NCBI GenBank assembly: GCA_036435485.1
Contig: CM071597.1
Location: forward strand, 50,079,881 to 50,143,880
Length of the DNA stretch: 64,000 nt
Source: Saposhnikovia divaricata
Taxonomy: Eukaryota; Streptophyta; Magnoliopsida; Apiales; Apiaceae
Direction of reading: 5' to 3'
Shown: piece after piece, positions 23,789 to 36,673 of the stretch
Numbering within the stretch: position 1 is the first letter of the stretch
Layout: every line of letters begins with the position of its first letter
Program-made: the position numbers and the translations under genes
Notes under the pieces: model-generated
Told to the model about the DNA's origin: nothing
The model's input: only the letters and a program-made list of their open reading frames with translations
Database searches by the model: none

Positions 23789-25914
23789 CAGGGGCGGACC
23801 CAGGATTTCTATCCTACTGGGGCTGGAGGAATTTTTTTTTTCACGCACTTAACAAAAATGATAAATGCACAAATTAACTTAAAATGTAAAAACAATATTA
23901 GAAGTTCAACCATGCTATTAACTAGAAATCCAACATATACATAAAATAAATAATAAAAGTACTAGTTTACAATTAAAAACAGAAAAGATTTACTTACATT
24001 ATTTTAGTTGTACCCGACGATTCTTTTGAGCATAAAATTCATCTATCACTTCATTGTGATCAATATCTTCAGCAAACTCCCTCTCAATGTTGATGACCAT
24101 AGAATCTCTCAAGTACTCTTCATCCATTTTATTTCGAAGAATGGTCTTCACTAATTTCATAGCTGAAAAAACCCTTTCTGTAGTTGCTGTAGAAACAGGG
24201 AGAGTCAACACAAGACAAATCAACCTATAAATCAAACTGTAATATTCAGCCTTTCCTGTATCAATCAATCGTAGACATAACTCAGAAATAGTTAACAAAT
24301 TCTGAAATTTAGCATGCTTAACCACATCAATGCCGTAATGATCAAGTTGGAGTTGAAGATGGTACATATCTTGATGACTAAAATCAGCGGGATAAAAGGT
24401 ACTAGCTAGAGTACAAATCTGCTCCTTGTCAAACAAACTAAAATTATTTTTCGGTTCCAAAGATGAACTTAATCTCAAAAGCTCCACTGCATTATCATTG
24501 AACCTATATTGTAGCTCTTCCAACTGAAAATCAATAGCAGAATTAAACACATCATAATGATAATGATGCTCAACTGATATATCATCTCTTTGTCGCACAG
24601 AACGAATACCATCCATATAACGAGCACTCATATCTGGCACATCAATTCCAAACTTTTCACATACCGATATGACATAATGCAAAAGAACATCAAAACCCTC
24701 ATCTCTCAAAGATTGTAGCAATTCTTTTGTTGTAGCAACTAAATCCATGGCATTCAAGATATCAATTGATTTACTTTGTAAGGCTCGGTAAAGCAAATCT
24801 GTAATGCCCATGATCTTATGCATCAAGTGTAGTAGAAATAAAAAATTAAATGATTTCAATGCCTTTAAAGAACCCCTAGCTTCTCCACGCATAGAGTTCG
24901 AAGAAGTACTACAACTAACAATGCTTTCCAACACAACCATTATTGAACCATACTTATCAATCAAACTACAAACACAATTAAAGTGAGAACTCCACCTGGT
25001 AGATCCAGCTCGTTGTAAATTTCCAATCTGATTAAGTCCTCTACCAGTCTCATGTTCTCCACTAGCCACAGAATGATCAACCTCAATTCCATGTGCAGTT
25101 TGTAACTCTACGAGACGTTTAGAATAACCAGAATGCTACATCTTTCGCAACTGAATACTCTATCCAAGTTAATGTGTTGAACCAAGAAGCTTAAAACTGA
25201 CGACGTTGACTTCCAAAGTAAGTAGGTGGATAATCTTCTTTACGAAGTTGAGGTTGAAATGGTCCCAATCTAATGTATTCACGTCTAATGTCATCACGAT
25301 CATTAGGTGGATACTTCCAAATTGGACGACGAAGACCCGGATCACGTTCAAGGGTTGCAAGATCAAATGTTGAAGTAGCGCTAGGAGTGACAGTAGTACC
25401 ACTTCTACAAATATTTTTTACCCTTTAATCTATCTCTCTCTCTCTGGTAGAGATTTTTATATAAGAATTTTTCGTATCTATACTAAATCAGCAAGGAAGT
25501 ACAAGAGAGGGATGTTAAAAATAAAATACTCACATTACGGAAGCAACGTTTGATGAAGAAGAGATGTTGAGTTGATGACTCTCGCTGTCGTCGGCTGTTC
25601 AATACATCAATCCCTAATTGGCTAATTTCTTTCAATTGGGTTTTTTTTTCTACTCAAAACTAAAACACACACAAGGACAGTAGGACACAGGCCGTATAAA
25701 TTTTTTGGTGGACAATTAAAGATATGGGCTGGATCAGTTAGCAAAAAAAAGAAGAAGAAAGATATGGGCTGGACACCTGGGCTTATATATATATATATAG
25801 GGCTAGATTTATTTTCACCTGGGTTGGGTTTTGTAGAAGGTTAAATGTTACATGGGCTCACAGATTTTGACCTGGGCTGGAGCCAACCCTAGCCCAGCCC
25901 AAGGTCCGCCCATG
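23789..25914 (-). mobile_element. hAT transposon, internally deleted, with 8-bp TSD
   Basis: The ends read CAGGGGCGGACC and, at the other side in reverse, CATGGGCGGACC. The 8-bp target duplication gtgggaga is perfect (23781-23788 and 25915-25922) and lies inside EF-1alpha sequence. The 2,126-bp element carries a hAT transposase in the minus direction with its middle missing, so it was probably non-autonomous or is now dead. Confidence 0.92.
23999..25402 (-). pseudogene. hAT transposase (TTF zinc finger / DUF4371 type), deleted
   Basis: The N-terminal piece (about 25402-25120) reads LERDPGLRRPIWKYPPND and RREYIRLGPFQPQL, then FGSQRRQF, a stop, and SWFNTLTWIEYSVAKDV. This is the TTF-type zinc-finger start of this hAT group. 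The sequence then jumps to KRLVELQTAHG and an open frame of 356 codons (25069-23999) with STRWSSHF and the C-terminal dimerisation motif LPVSTATTERVFSAMKLVKT. Family members are roughly 700-800 residues. The zinc-finger core and most of the first half of the catalytic domain are therefore gone. The long C-terminal frame is intact, so the deletion is not very old. Confidence 0.85.
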
Positions 25915-26164
25915 GTGGGAGACGAGGGGGCTTGTTTGAGGGCCTTTTTGGCTCATTGATCTAGTCAAGGGCTTCAAGAAGCGTCGGGCCCTTGTACCAG
26001 TCCAAGTTTGTGGACCTCTCAATCATGTTGTCACCCTCAAATCCAGAAATGGGGACGAAAGAAATTTTCTCAGGGTTGTACCCAACCTTCTTCAAGTAGG
26101 AAGACACTTCCTTCACAGTTTCATCGTACCTCGCCTTGGAGTATTTTGGGGTGGTGGCATCCAT

Positions 26165-26249
26165 CTATAAGCAATAAACAAGACAAACATTGGTCGCAAA
26201 ACAAACATAATATAAGCTCAACAATGTAAATAACAGAGCCAATCCTTAC
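26165..26249 (-). other. Retained intron in the EF-1alpha fragment
   Basis: Donor AAG|gtaagg and acceptor ttatag|ATGG on the minus strand. It lies between CCCNK and MDATT, the position I recall for the coding-region intron of plant EF-1alpha genes. Confidence 0.85.
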
Positions 26250-26344
26250 CTTGTTACAGCAACAAATCATTTGCTTGACACCAAGGGTGGAAATATGCAA
26301 AATAAGTCTAGCGTGGCAGATAAATCAGCAAAATTCCATGGAGT

Positions 26345-27540
26345 ACACCTCAAAGGATGACAAGATTGAAGAAAGACCGCACCAGAGATTTAAAGTTAGG
26401 AAATGTTCTTAAATCTCCTTTTTATGATCGTACGGTAGACATAAATGGCAAGACATTAACAGTGGATGAGGCTAGGACCTGGAGATGGCTAAACAGAAAC
26501 CAAGATAACCTAAAGTAAGAATCTAAAAAGCTATGCTTTAATTTTATATAGAACATGTTATAACCACTTGATTTTAAAAAGTAATGCAGTTAAACAGTTT
26601 TAAATGGATGATGATAAAATGTTTTAAATCTTAATTACAATCTCTTCGTCTCAATGAACAACCACTAGCGTCTGTTATATTGATACATGGGCATGCATGT
26701 AATGCTCTAGAAGATAGATATGAGGGCTCCTGAATCTCCGAGGAGATTGCTCTACACTATAAAGACTACGGTAAAATAATTAATATGTTTTATGAGCTAA
26801 GTATTAGATTATATGGTAGAATAAATAAAGCTCTTAGATTCGTCATAGTCTCACTCTCAAACTGATCTTGCATATTGGTGGAATCTTGCACAGGTTGGAA
26901 CACTAAATGGAAGAAACCAAAAAAGTACAAATTTAATGTACATAAATTTTGCACATAATCTTGATCTCATTTTTGAGACGTATGGAGTTAAACTTAATGA
27001 TGTCGATATGGTAATCCTCATTATCCTTAATTGATATTGTTATGCCTGTGATTCAGTTATACTCTATATTCTTTCCCATCCATGACATCAACCACTACTA
27101 TCTGATATGTTATAACCTAAAGAACTCATCACTTGAAATCATCGACAAGAGTGCCTAAATGGGAGTGCAACAAACATTTATGATGGATTGCCAGAGTCAC
27201 TGGCAATGTTACATTGAACTTGATTGGTTATTGTTAAAGTTAGATGTTCAGGTTAGTAACATTTTTGATGTTGACAGCACAAACATTCATCAAATACCTG
27301 CGCTGAAATTTGCTTAGGAGGATAATAGGGTCCACCAACTAAAATAATTATCTCAATAGGGGAAGTCAAATCCAGTTGGTACGTTGTGTACTTGAAATGC
27401 CATGGCGAACCAAAGGTAATAAAGTAAATTGTGGGATATTTGTCATGCGACATATAGAGAAGTATAAGGTCGATGGAACTCGTGGTTGGTCAGTTTTTTA
27501 TTATGAAGGGTATGAAATATTGTTTGATATTGTTAATTGA
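26345..27540 (+). pseudogene. Ulp1-like (C48) cysteine protease relic
   Basis: Pieces read in the + direction include KSPFYDRTVDINGKTLTVDE (26425-26475), LASVILIHGHACNALEDRYE (about 26665-26725), FPIHDINHYYLICYNLKN then LEIIDKS (about 27080-27160), and VNCGIFVMRHIEKYKVDGTR (about 27425-27480). The last two contain the His, Asp and Cys of a Ulp1/SENP catalytic triad in the right order and surroundings. Gaps and stops lie between, and some gaps may be introns. Such genes in plants are often carried by Mutator-like elements (Kaonashi type). No Mutator ends were identified here. Confidence 0.65.
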
Positions 27541-28140
27541 GTATGCTTGAATATAAGGCATATAAGAATTCATGTTTATTAACATGAAGTTATTTGTTAT
27601 AACAATTTTATGTAGTCGAACCAGTCAAGACAACTTGCCAAGCTTCGTACACTTTATTACCACGATCCCTAATGAACATTTGGAAGGACTTGCCAATCTA
27701 TAAACTCGATTGATTGAGTTAGGATGGATATTATTCTTTAAGAGATTGTTATTCTTAATTTGACAATTTAAACATATTGTTTTTTTTTTTGCTAAATCAA
27801 TTTAAACATATTGTTGTTCTCATCAAAGTTTAGATGTTTTTTATTTCATTCAATTTGTGCTACTGATTGCATGTATGAAAAGATAACATGATAAACATGC
27901 ATTTCTCAAATAATAAAAAAATGAATATAAGTTTACATCGAGCATAATAAAAAAACTCTCAAATAGTATATAACAAAAACTCCAGTATTAAACAAGGCGA
28001 AATGGAAAAGCCATATGTTTTTTGCATGGTCTAACATTGATTTTTTTTTTTTTGTTACAACAGAAGTAATTCTTTTTCACAGACCACACATACAAATTTT
28101 GCGAAAGCATGATGCTAATTTTTCAGCAGCAGTATCAATG
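27541..28140. other. Unassigned AT-rich sequence
   Basis: Two T-runs (near 27780 and 28040) and no recognisable gene, repeat pair or element end. It directly borders the truncated edge of the next LTR. Confidence 0.6.
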
Positions 28141-31100
28141 ATGCCAGCAAAACTCCCAGCCTGGTGAATACTACTAAGACATCTTCTCTTTCCATGCTTC
28201 TACATAGGGGTGGGTCTCTTGATTTTCTCCCTTAACTGTAAAATATAAACGAGTAATATCGTGAGCGACAAAAGCGCTCAACAAGGCTACTACTAGAGTA
28301 GCAAGATACACTAGATAATTCCCATTTATAAATGATATATTTATTAATGAAGTAACTATAAAAGAATGGAAAGGGTTTGATTAAAAACAAAATCTCCACT
28401 TACTCGTTTGTTCACAACTCAAGAACTCTAATGATCTCTAATATGTGAAACTCATTTATTAAATATAGAAGGAACTCAATGAGCACTGGTCTAGGTCACC
28501 TTTTTCCCCATAGTCGGTGATCAGCCGATCTATGGCACCTACTTTACTGCTAGCAGATGGATGCACTTGTCACCCAGGCCACATATGAGCCATATTTCAC
28601 CTTTGTTCAAGTATTCTGAATTCTTGAACAAACTCATTACCGGGACTTGATTTCTCGAATAATCCCGTTGACCAGTATCAGATGAAAATATGCATTTGAA
28701 AAGTAACAACACAAGCTCATTTATAAGAATAAAAGTACTCAAATATAATCCGGTTAGCTAACTCAAACAATTGAGGTTAGCTCATGTCTCCGAACCTTTG
28801 TTTGTAGTCCCGAACAATTTAGACCACAGTGTAATAATACACTCTCAAGATTCATCATAAGATGTTGAAATCACATTCATCATCCACTTGGTTCGATTAA
28901 ATGAACTCGCTCAACAAAATTCAATGGAATTATACTAATCTAAATCAATAGATTAGAATGTTGCTTCTCATACAAGTTGTAATATAAGATAGCTCTCAAA
29001 TAGAATCACCCTTAGCTAACTCGAACAAATGATGTTAGCTCGTTATGGTTGACTGAGGTGCTGTCTTGAACGAATAAGATCAGCAAAATACAATTAAAAT
29101 CTTCAATATTTGAATAATCTATCTTTCTTGGAAAATGCTCACATAAGGGTAATTTACTCGAAATCTTTATTTTTATAAAAGTTTATGAATATAAAAGAGT
29201 ATAGGAGTTCAGTCATCTCGAAGAAAGTTGGATAAATAAATAATTAGCTCAAGAGTGTTCAATTGCATAATTAAATATAACAATAATAAATAAGAAGAAC
29301 ATTCTCCAAGTAGATAGAGGATAGTAGACTTTCCTGGAGTCCTTAGCTTATTAAAATACAAGAAAGCAGCAAAGAGTAAGTCTCCTTTAACTTCCTCCAC
29401 TTAAGTTGTGTTCTAGAAGAACAACACAATACACTCACGTTAGTACTATATCAAATCTCAAATCTCAACTAACTCAAGTAAAGTCCAAATCATCCAATCA
29501 ATATCAAAATCTATTTGACAATTTTATTTCTAGCTCTCATTACACACAATTTCATTCTAAATTTAATCTTAATTCTAACAAAATTTCGGCATGACCTATT
29601 GGTAAAATAGACTTTTCCCGGTGTAAAAACACCTCAATATAATCACAAGTCATCCACAACAATCCACAATACCCACAACCATCACTCCATAGTTAAATCA
29701 AACTCCAATCACAATTCGTCTATCCTTTTCAACTATAACTCTATTGAAATTTTAAATCAGAACATCAATCACCAATGCAAGGCATACCATACTTGGTAGC
29801 CAACTAGAAAAGACCAAAACAAACAACTTTCATCTTTTGACCAACATCAAATAATGCTTTTAACCCATTGAAAATGACTCCCCAAAACATGGCAAATAAA
29901 TCAAAACCATAAAATACTAATGCGCACACTTTACTCACATATTTTTCATAAATCCAAAAATAATCATTTATTTACAAAATTTTTAAGATTTGTACTTCAA
30001 TATTAACCCAATCTACCATAAAACGTTCAGAGCAAAATTCCTAATTTAACACCCAAAACCGAATGCTTAAATATACAACTCAACACCGAAATTTCTACGC
30101 TGCGCAACCTTTACTAAAACGGGTATAATTCTTGACTCGTTTACTCTTTTAACGCAAGGTTTTTGCGTGAATAAACTAGACTCCAAATAGAACAACTTTT
30201 ATTAAGGGACTACTGCCCATAATAGAGTACAACACATTCGAATTCTTCTTGCAAGAACAGGGCAGTAGCTGTGTAAACAAAACAAACTATTTTCATGTTT
30301 TTCATGCTTAAAACACATAAAACATCTACAAATTCAAAAACCCTAAATCAACTAATAAAACCCTAATTTATAATAAGCAACATACACCATAATTAAGCTT
30401 AAGAATCCAAGAATCATACCTTCTACAAGCTTAAAGACAAGTAGCAAGTTTCAATTTCACCAAGCTTTCACTTTTCCACCAAAACACTATTCATCATCTT
30501 CTTCCGTTCTTCCTTCTTCCAATCCACCACAAACACAAGCAACTCCTCAATACAAGCTTTACCCACTATGAATATATGTTTAAACTTTGATCTCAAGCAC
30601 TCATCAAGCAATTCCCAAGCCTTTTACTCTCTTTTTCTCTCTTCTCTCTCTCTCTCTCTCTTTTCTCTTCCTCCCTTTTTTTTCTTCTTCAAATGGTTCA
30701 AATACATACATGTATAAAAAAATTCTACTCTCCACTTTTCTAGATTTCCCCATAAGTTTCTAAACTATTCTATTTGTTTTTTTTACTTATTTCTCTTTTT
30801 TTTAAAATCTAATAATATTAAATCCATGAATAAATCCCAAAACTCCAAATAAATTACTAGAATTTAACATAATTAAACTCTAGTTCTCTCGAGTCTAAAA
30901 TAATATTCTCATACTCTAAAACTCATTCTCATAATTAAATCTCCAATTAAACTCATTTTTTCTCAAAAATTGAAATAATTGGAATCAATCCTCAAATTAA
31001 TTCTCAGTATTCTCAAAATTGTACCTAAATTCTAAAATACACTAATCCATCAAGATCTAATAGCCCCATATGCTCTCCATAATTTATAACCATTTTTCGG

Positions 31101-31338
31101 GTACTCAAAATAATAAATACTTGCACTACTCGAACAAATTTCCTAGATATTGGTTCGGATTTTCTCAAGATAAAAAAAATCCAAAATCCAAAATCCAAAT
31201 TAATGTTTTAAAGTCTCGATGTTTAATTCCTCAATCTCATGGTCTAAAAAATTTTCCAAATAAATCTCCAAATATTAATACGACTTATATTATAAAAGAA
31301 AACATACAGAATATATTCTGAGAGTCTTGGTTATTACA
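28141..31338 (-). repeat. 3' LTR of the minus-strand chromovirus, truncated
   Basis: It aligns with 36899-41217 after removal of the Helitron there. About 220 bp present at 36677-36898 are missing at the outer (left) edge. It ends ...ttattaca at 31338 (TG start in element orientation). It contains a (TC)n run near 30635-30662. Confidence 0.9.
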
Positions 31339-31354
31339 TTCTTCCCCTCTTAAA
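31339..31354 (-). other. Polypurine tract of the minus-strand chromovirus
   Basis: Read on the minus strand, ttaagaggggaagaa directly precedes the TGTAATAACC start of the 3' LTR. Confidence 0.88.
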
Positions 31355-31373
31355 AGAATTTCGTCCTCGAAAT

Positions 31374-33480
31374 TAGCTATACTCAAACAAAAAGGGATAC
31401 TTCTTCCTCATCTCTTCCTCAAGCTCCCAAGTAGCTTCTTCAACTTTATGGTTTCTCCATATTACTTCCACCAAATCAATTTTCTTTTTCCTCAGCTCCT
31501 GCACTTTTCGATCAACAGGTTGCTCCTCGTAAGTTAGATCAATTCATATCTCAATCGGTTCATAATCTATTACATGCCTACTATCAAATTGATATGGCCG
31601 CAATACTGAAATGTGAAATAAATCGTGGATATACTGAAGATCTGGCGAAAGAGCCAATTGATAAGCCACAACACCAACTTGTTTTAGAATCTCAAAAGGT
31701 CATATAAATCTTGGACTCAATTTCCCTTTCTTCCTAAACCTCATGTCACCTTTCCAAGGAGAAACTTTCAACAGTACTTTGTCTCCTACGTTCAATTGTT
31801 TGTCCTTTATCTTTGGATTAGCATACTTCTTCTAACGATCTTGAGCAGTTACTAATCTTTTCCGTATGATCTCGATTGTTTGCTTTGTATGATCAACTAG
31901 TTTTGGACCTAATATTTTCTTTTCTCCTATTTCATCCCAACACACTGGTGATCGACACTTTCTCCCGTATAACGCTTCATATGGCGACATCTTAATGCTC
32001 GCATGATAACTATTATTATAAGAAAACTCTATCAGAGGTAGATGATCATCCCATCTTCCTTTAAAATCTAATACACAGGCTCTTAACATATCTTCCAACG
32101 TCTGTATTGTTCTCTGACTCTGCCCATTCGTCTGAGGATGAAAAGCTATACTCATATTCAACTTCGTACCAAAGCATTCCTGAAAACTCTTCCAAAATCT
32201 TGAAGTAAATCGGGGATCTCTATCTGACACTATTGAAACTGGCACACCGTGTCGAACTACAATTTCTTTTAAATACAATTTAACTAACTTCTTAATTGAA
32301 TACCTCTCGTTAATAGGCAAAAAATGAGCCGATTTAGTCAACCTATCCACAATGACCCAAATTGCATCTTGATTCTCTTTAGTTCTTGGTAGTCCAACTA
32401 CGAAATCTATAGTTACGTGCTCCCATTTCCGCTCAGGAATCTCTAAGGGTTGTAACAAACCACTGGGTCTGATGCTCCGCCTTCGCCTTCTGACAAGTTA
32501 AGCACTTGCTGACCCATTATGCAATATCCCGCTTCAAATTAGGCCACCAATAATGCTCCTTGATATTTTGATACATCTTTGTGCCTCCTGGGTGAATCGA
32601 ATACCTTGAATTGTGTGCTTCGCTTAAAATTTCATCTTTTAACTCTGACACCTTAGGAATCCAAATACGAGAAGAAAACCTATAAATATCTGTATCATCT
32701 TTTTCACACTTCAATTCTTCTCCCAGTAATTTGTGGTTAGGGTCATCAATCACTTCATGTTGACATTTCCTTATTTTCTCCATTAACTCTAGTTCGAATG
32801 AGATTTCAAATAAATAATCACTTGTTTGCACCAATTCTTTGATTTCAATTTCCAATTTCTCAAATTCTCTTATCAGCTCCGAAGATGAGATTAATGTATT
32901 CAACCTTTCTTTATGACTCAAAGCATCTGCGACGACATTAGCTTTTCCCGGATGAGAGTTTGTAGCACAATCATAATCCTTAATTAACTCAAGCCACCTT
33001 CACTGCCTCATATTCAACTCCTTTTGAGTTAAAATGTACTTCAGGCTCTTGTGATCTGTATATATTTCACACTTGTCTCCAAACAAATAATGCCTCCAAA
33101 TCTTCAAGGCAAAAACTATCGCTGCAAGCTCCAAATCGTGAGTAGGATATCTCAGTTCATAATCTTTCAAGTGTCTAGATGCATAAGCAATTACCTTACC
33201 GTGCTGCATCAGTACACAACCAAATCCTTTATGTGACGCATCGCTATAAATTTCAAAATCTCCATTTTCCTCAGATAACGTCAACACTGGTGCTATTGTT
33301 AGTCTCTTCTTTAACTCTTGTAAACTTTCCTCACATTTGGATGTCCACTCCAATTTCTCATTTTTCCTTGTAAGTCTTGTAAGAGGTATCGCGATCTTAG
33401 AGAAGTCCTTCACAAATCATCTATAATATCATGCTAATCCGAGAAAACTTTTTACTTCCGTTGGTGTCCTTGTCTCTCCC
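31374..33480 (-). pseudogene. Chromovirus pol relic: RNase H, integrase, chromodomain region
   Basis: From 33413 the minus strand reads RNase H (IYSDASHKGFGCVLMQHGKV, ELAAIVFALKIWRHYL, IYTDHKSLKYI: the catalytic acids are present). After a stop at 33002-33000 come VVADALS and a zinc-binding region (HPGGTKMYQNIKEHYWW ... CLTCQ) with another stop at 32519-32517 and a frameshift near 32462. The integrase core is open from 32458 to 31832 (TIDFVVGLP, VSDRDPRF), but the catalytic Glu of the usual NGQSERT is Gln (NGQSQRT). Beyond it, KGKLSPRFI, FHISVLRPYQF and VIWRNHKVEEATWE form the GPF/Y and chromodomain region, with several stops. Just upstream, near 33480-33430, only the last RT codons remain. 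Confidence 0.9.
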
Positions 33481-36400
33481 AATTAGCTATGGCTTCAACC
33501 TTTGATTTAATTCTCGGAAATTCTCTTCACACTGAGATGAATCTTTATATTTCTTATATTTCTTTCTTTTATTCTATTTATCTAATAAGCTTATTCAATA
33601 AGCTAACTAAATAAACAACTATAAGCTCCTCAAAATCTCATCTCTCAACTCCTTCAAAAAGATTCTCTTAACTCTGAAATATACTCAAAAATAATAGTTA
33701 CATTACACAATCTCATCAACATTAATAATCTCTGAATAAAATTCTCGAATTCTCAAATTCTCTTGCTCAGTCACAAAATCACAAGAAAATTTACTCACCT
33801 AAGATTTATAAGGTTTATAACGATTTGAAATGTCGTTCTAAAAATATCTTCAGGTCTAATCTACAACTAGTGGTAATTGAGTTTTAAATTAAGTCTTGGA
33901 AAATAAAACACACTGTCCAAACAGATCATTAGTCCTTGACACTGGTTACTTATTCTTGGTAGTCATCTGGTTCAGTTTCTATGATTATATATATAATTTC
34001 TCGACTCATCCTTCTTCTTTATAATCCACATTTGCGATTCCTACCGTGATACACTTGGTTTAAAGAAAATATCTTTCTCAAATAACTCTTATAATTAAGT
34101 CATTAATCCTTTGAGATGGTACCATTGTACAAGGTACTTTCATAATAAGGTAATTCTTGGAGAAAATTCTAATAATAAAGTCGAATTCCCTATTTTGGGT
34201 AGCTCTGGTAATTCCTTAAAAACGTCCTTAAACTTTTTCATAACTGAAATCTCTTCCATTCTTAGGGCAACTCAATTTGCATCTCTTACATAATTTAAAT
34301 ATGCTCAATCTCTTTGCTACAAACAATCTCTTCATAAATTAAATCATTGTCAAAACTTTTTAAATCCATCTCTGCCCATGCATCATAATCTCCTTACTAT
34401 GTTGCACTCTCAAACTCATGTATTCACGTTTATAATTAATTCTCATATTAAACTTCAATAACCAGTTTGTTCCCAAACTACTATTATCTAACCCAAATGG
34501 AGTAAAATGATATCCACCTCTACTCATTGCTCTTAAATCCCAACCACATACACTTTAGATGCAATCATTAACATGAATTTCTTCTTGCTCAACTCTCGCT
34601 ATCACAATAGGCTCCTCTAAAAACAAAATCTCGACTCTGAATCTATTCACAACAATGTACGATATAAAAGGTTTGGTAGCTCTCAGTTAATTAGTACACC
34701 AACACTTATAGAACTCAAAAGGAACGTACTTACACTCACCTCACTATTCTTTATAGCATTTCTAAATTAGTTCCAGGGCTTGTCTGGACTCCCGAGATAT
34801 ATGGACTCTCTTACCATAATTAAACAGCCGATTGCAGTCTCGGTACAGGTTGAAGCATCACATCCAATTTCATACCTAACACACGATATCCCTACTTAGT
34901 TACACTATTCCGGATTCTTTCTTCCATGACTTTACTATCTTATGTTAAAGCCCTAGCTTGCACAATTTGAGTTACTAATTGGGCTACACTTTTCATTACA
35001 TTTCATTCTCCACCCTTGTCTCTCCTTCCTTTATTTCCTAAGTTCTTCTCCAATCTATTTTCAAAAAATTTTCTAAACTTCCTTTCCTATTCTCAATTTT
35101 CCTCTTGTTCACATCTCTCTCTTTCATCACTATTGTCACTGTAGTTTGAATTCTTAACTATTCTCAGGTCTTTGCGCTATCATCCTCTTTTAAAAGTCCA
35201 TTTAATTTTTTGTAATTGCCCACTTTACTTCTTGAATAAAAGCTACAACAAAGGTCTTTTTATCTTTTCATGCACTTACCATCTCCAAAAAACATCGTCT
35301 CTTTTACTCAAGTTGGTCAAAGGTTCCTCTACCTTATGGTGAACTTAAGGTTTAATTGATTTTAAAAGATTCGAAATTCTCTAACATTAGGTCTCATAAA
35401 ATTTGAAGGTGAGTGCCCCATGCACACGAATTTCTCACACTTATTGAAATTAGGCTCTAAATATTCTTACTTGGATTATTAATTCTCCATATTAGACTCT
35501 GATAGATTCCAAAATCTGTCTCTTATGCGGTATCTCTTTTCTCTATCTTTTTACTAATCAACATATAGACAATAGTTCGATCTTTATGCTCAAAAGATAA
35601 ATTTCCTCTGTAAGAAATTGTAATTATCCGACTCGTGTTCAGATATACACCACAATTCTCATCTCATGAATTCAATCCCTTCTAAAGAATACACGGTCTT
35701 GTCTCAAAATAGTTTTCTTAAAATTTCTCAGAACTTACTCATCTCAAAAGTACACACTTATATCTAAGGAATTTAATATATACTCTTAACCCAAAACACC
35801 CAGTACCCGCAAACAAAATTAAAATAAAACACTATCCTAAATACCCCAGCAATTTGGGAAGGAACTATCTAACTAATAAGATTTCTACTGTACTCATCAG
35901 GCGATCAACTATAACCCTCACAACTTATATTTTTACTCTCAAAACTCATAACATCCCCAAGTATTTCTCAATAAAGTAAGTTCTTAATATGGTTTTATAA
36001 AACTCCGGATATAGAACTTAGAAGTTTCATTATAAAAATTGACCCATACAATAGCCCATACGATGCTCATAACCATCATTGAGTTGGAATAAAACAGTTT
36101 TTAAGAGTTTGATAATGCACCCCTTGGGGTGCTCAAAACTCAATTTATTTTATTTTATTTTTTTTGAAAGAAAAGTTCCAGTAGTTCTCAAATTCAAAAA
36201 TTATTGAAATTTTGAATAGAATGACTAAATTTCATACATTAAAGCTATAAGATTAAAAAATCTGAATAACCATCTTTTGAAAGAAAAGATTAACTGAGAG
36301 ATCTGTATGATCTTGAGAACTTCAATAAGTTACCCTTGTCAAAGGACTATCAGATTCATACATGAGGTGGCCAGCCTTTAGTATGCTCGTGACAGGCAAC

Positions 36401-36660
36401 ACACAGAATATGGCGTCCCATCAGAAATCTATCACACAGACAGATAGTCTTTTGTGTCCCCTACAAGTAGGGTTGTTCATCTCAGTTAGTAATTCTACAC
36501 ATAATAATTCTACATACACTATTTACAACTTCACTCTCCTCTATACCTCTTCTTAATCCATCGTTCTGAATTGAACTCTATATAAGTTCATCGCTTTCAC
36601 TATCTCTATAATACTCTCTTATATGCCTAGGTACTCTCTCGTATCCTAGGGATATAACCA
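33481..36660 (-). other. Non-coding interior of the minus-strand chromovirus
   Basis: About 3.2 kb where gag, protease and RT would be expected. No YVDD or other RT motif is visible on the minus strand. At about 35460-35400 a short stretch (NKCEKFVCMGHS) could be a decayed Gag zinc knuckle, but it is weak. The region is either deeply decayed or replaced by filler. Confidence 0.6.
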
Positions 36661-36661
36661 T

Positions 36662-36673
36662 GCTCTGATACCA
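36662..36673 (-). other. Primer binding site, initiator tRNA-Met (minus-strand element)
   Basis: gctctgatacca on the + strand is TGGTATCAGAGC on the minus strand, three bases from the LTR edge at 36677. Confidence 0.93.

Larger units (their letters stand above)
23360..26290 (-). pseudogene. EF-1alpha gene fragment (intron-containing), split by a hAT element
   Basis: EF-1alpha is the GTPase that delivers aminoacyl-tRNA to the ribosome. The minus strand encodes a contiguous middle part of it. The first piece (about 26290-26250) ends KQMICCCNK. After an 85-bp intron (26249-26165, GT...AG) comes MDATTPKYSKARYDE through TNLDWYKGPTLLEALD. A TAG then replaces the next Met codon (25960-25958), and the sequence carries on to LRLP at 25915-25923. 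After the hAT insertion it resumes at 23788 with DVYKIGGIGTVPVGRVETG and ends abruptly at RRSGKELEKE (23360). Both termini of the gene are missing, so it cannot work. The retained intron shows it was copied at DNA level and is not a retrocopy. Confidence 0.9.
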
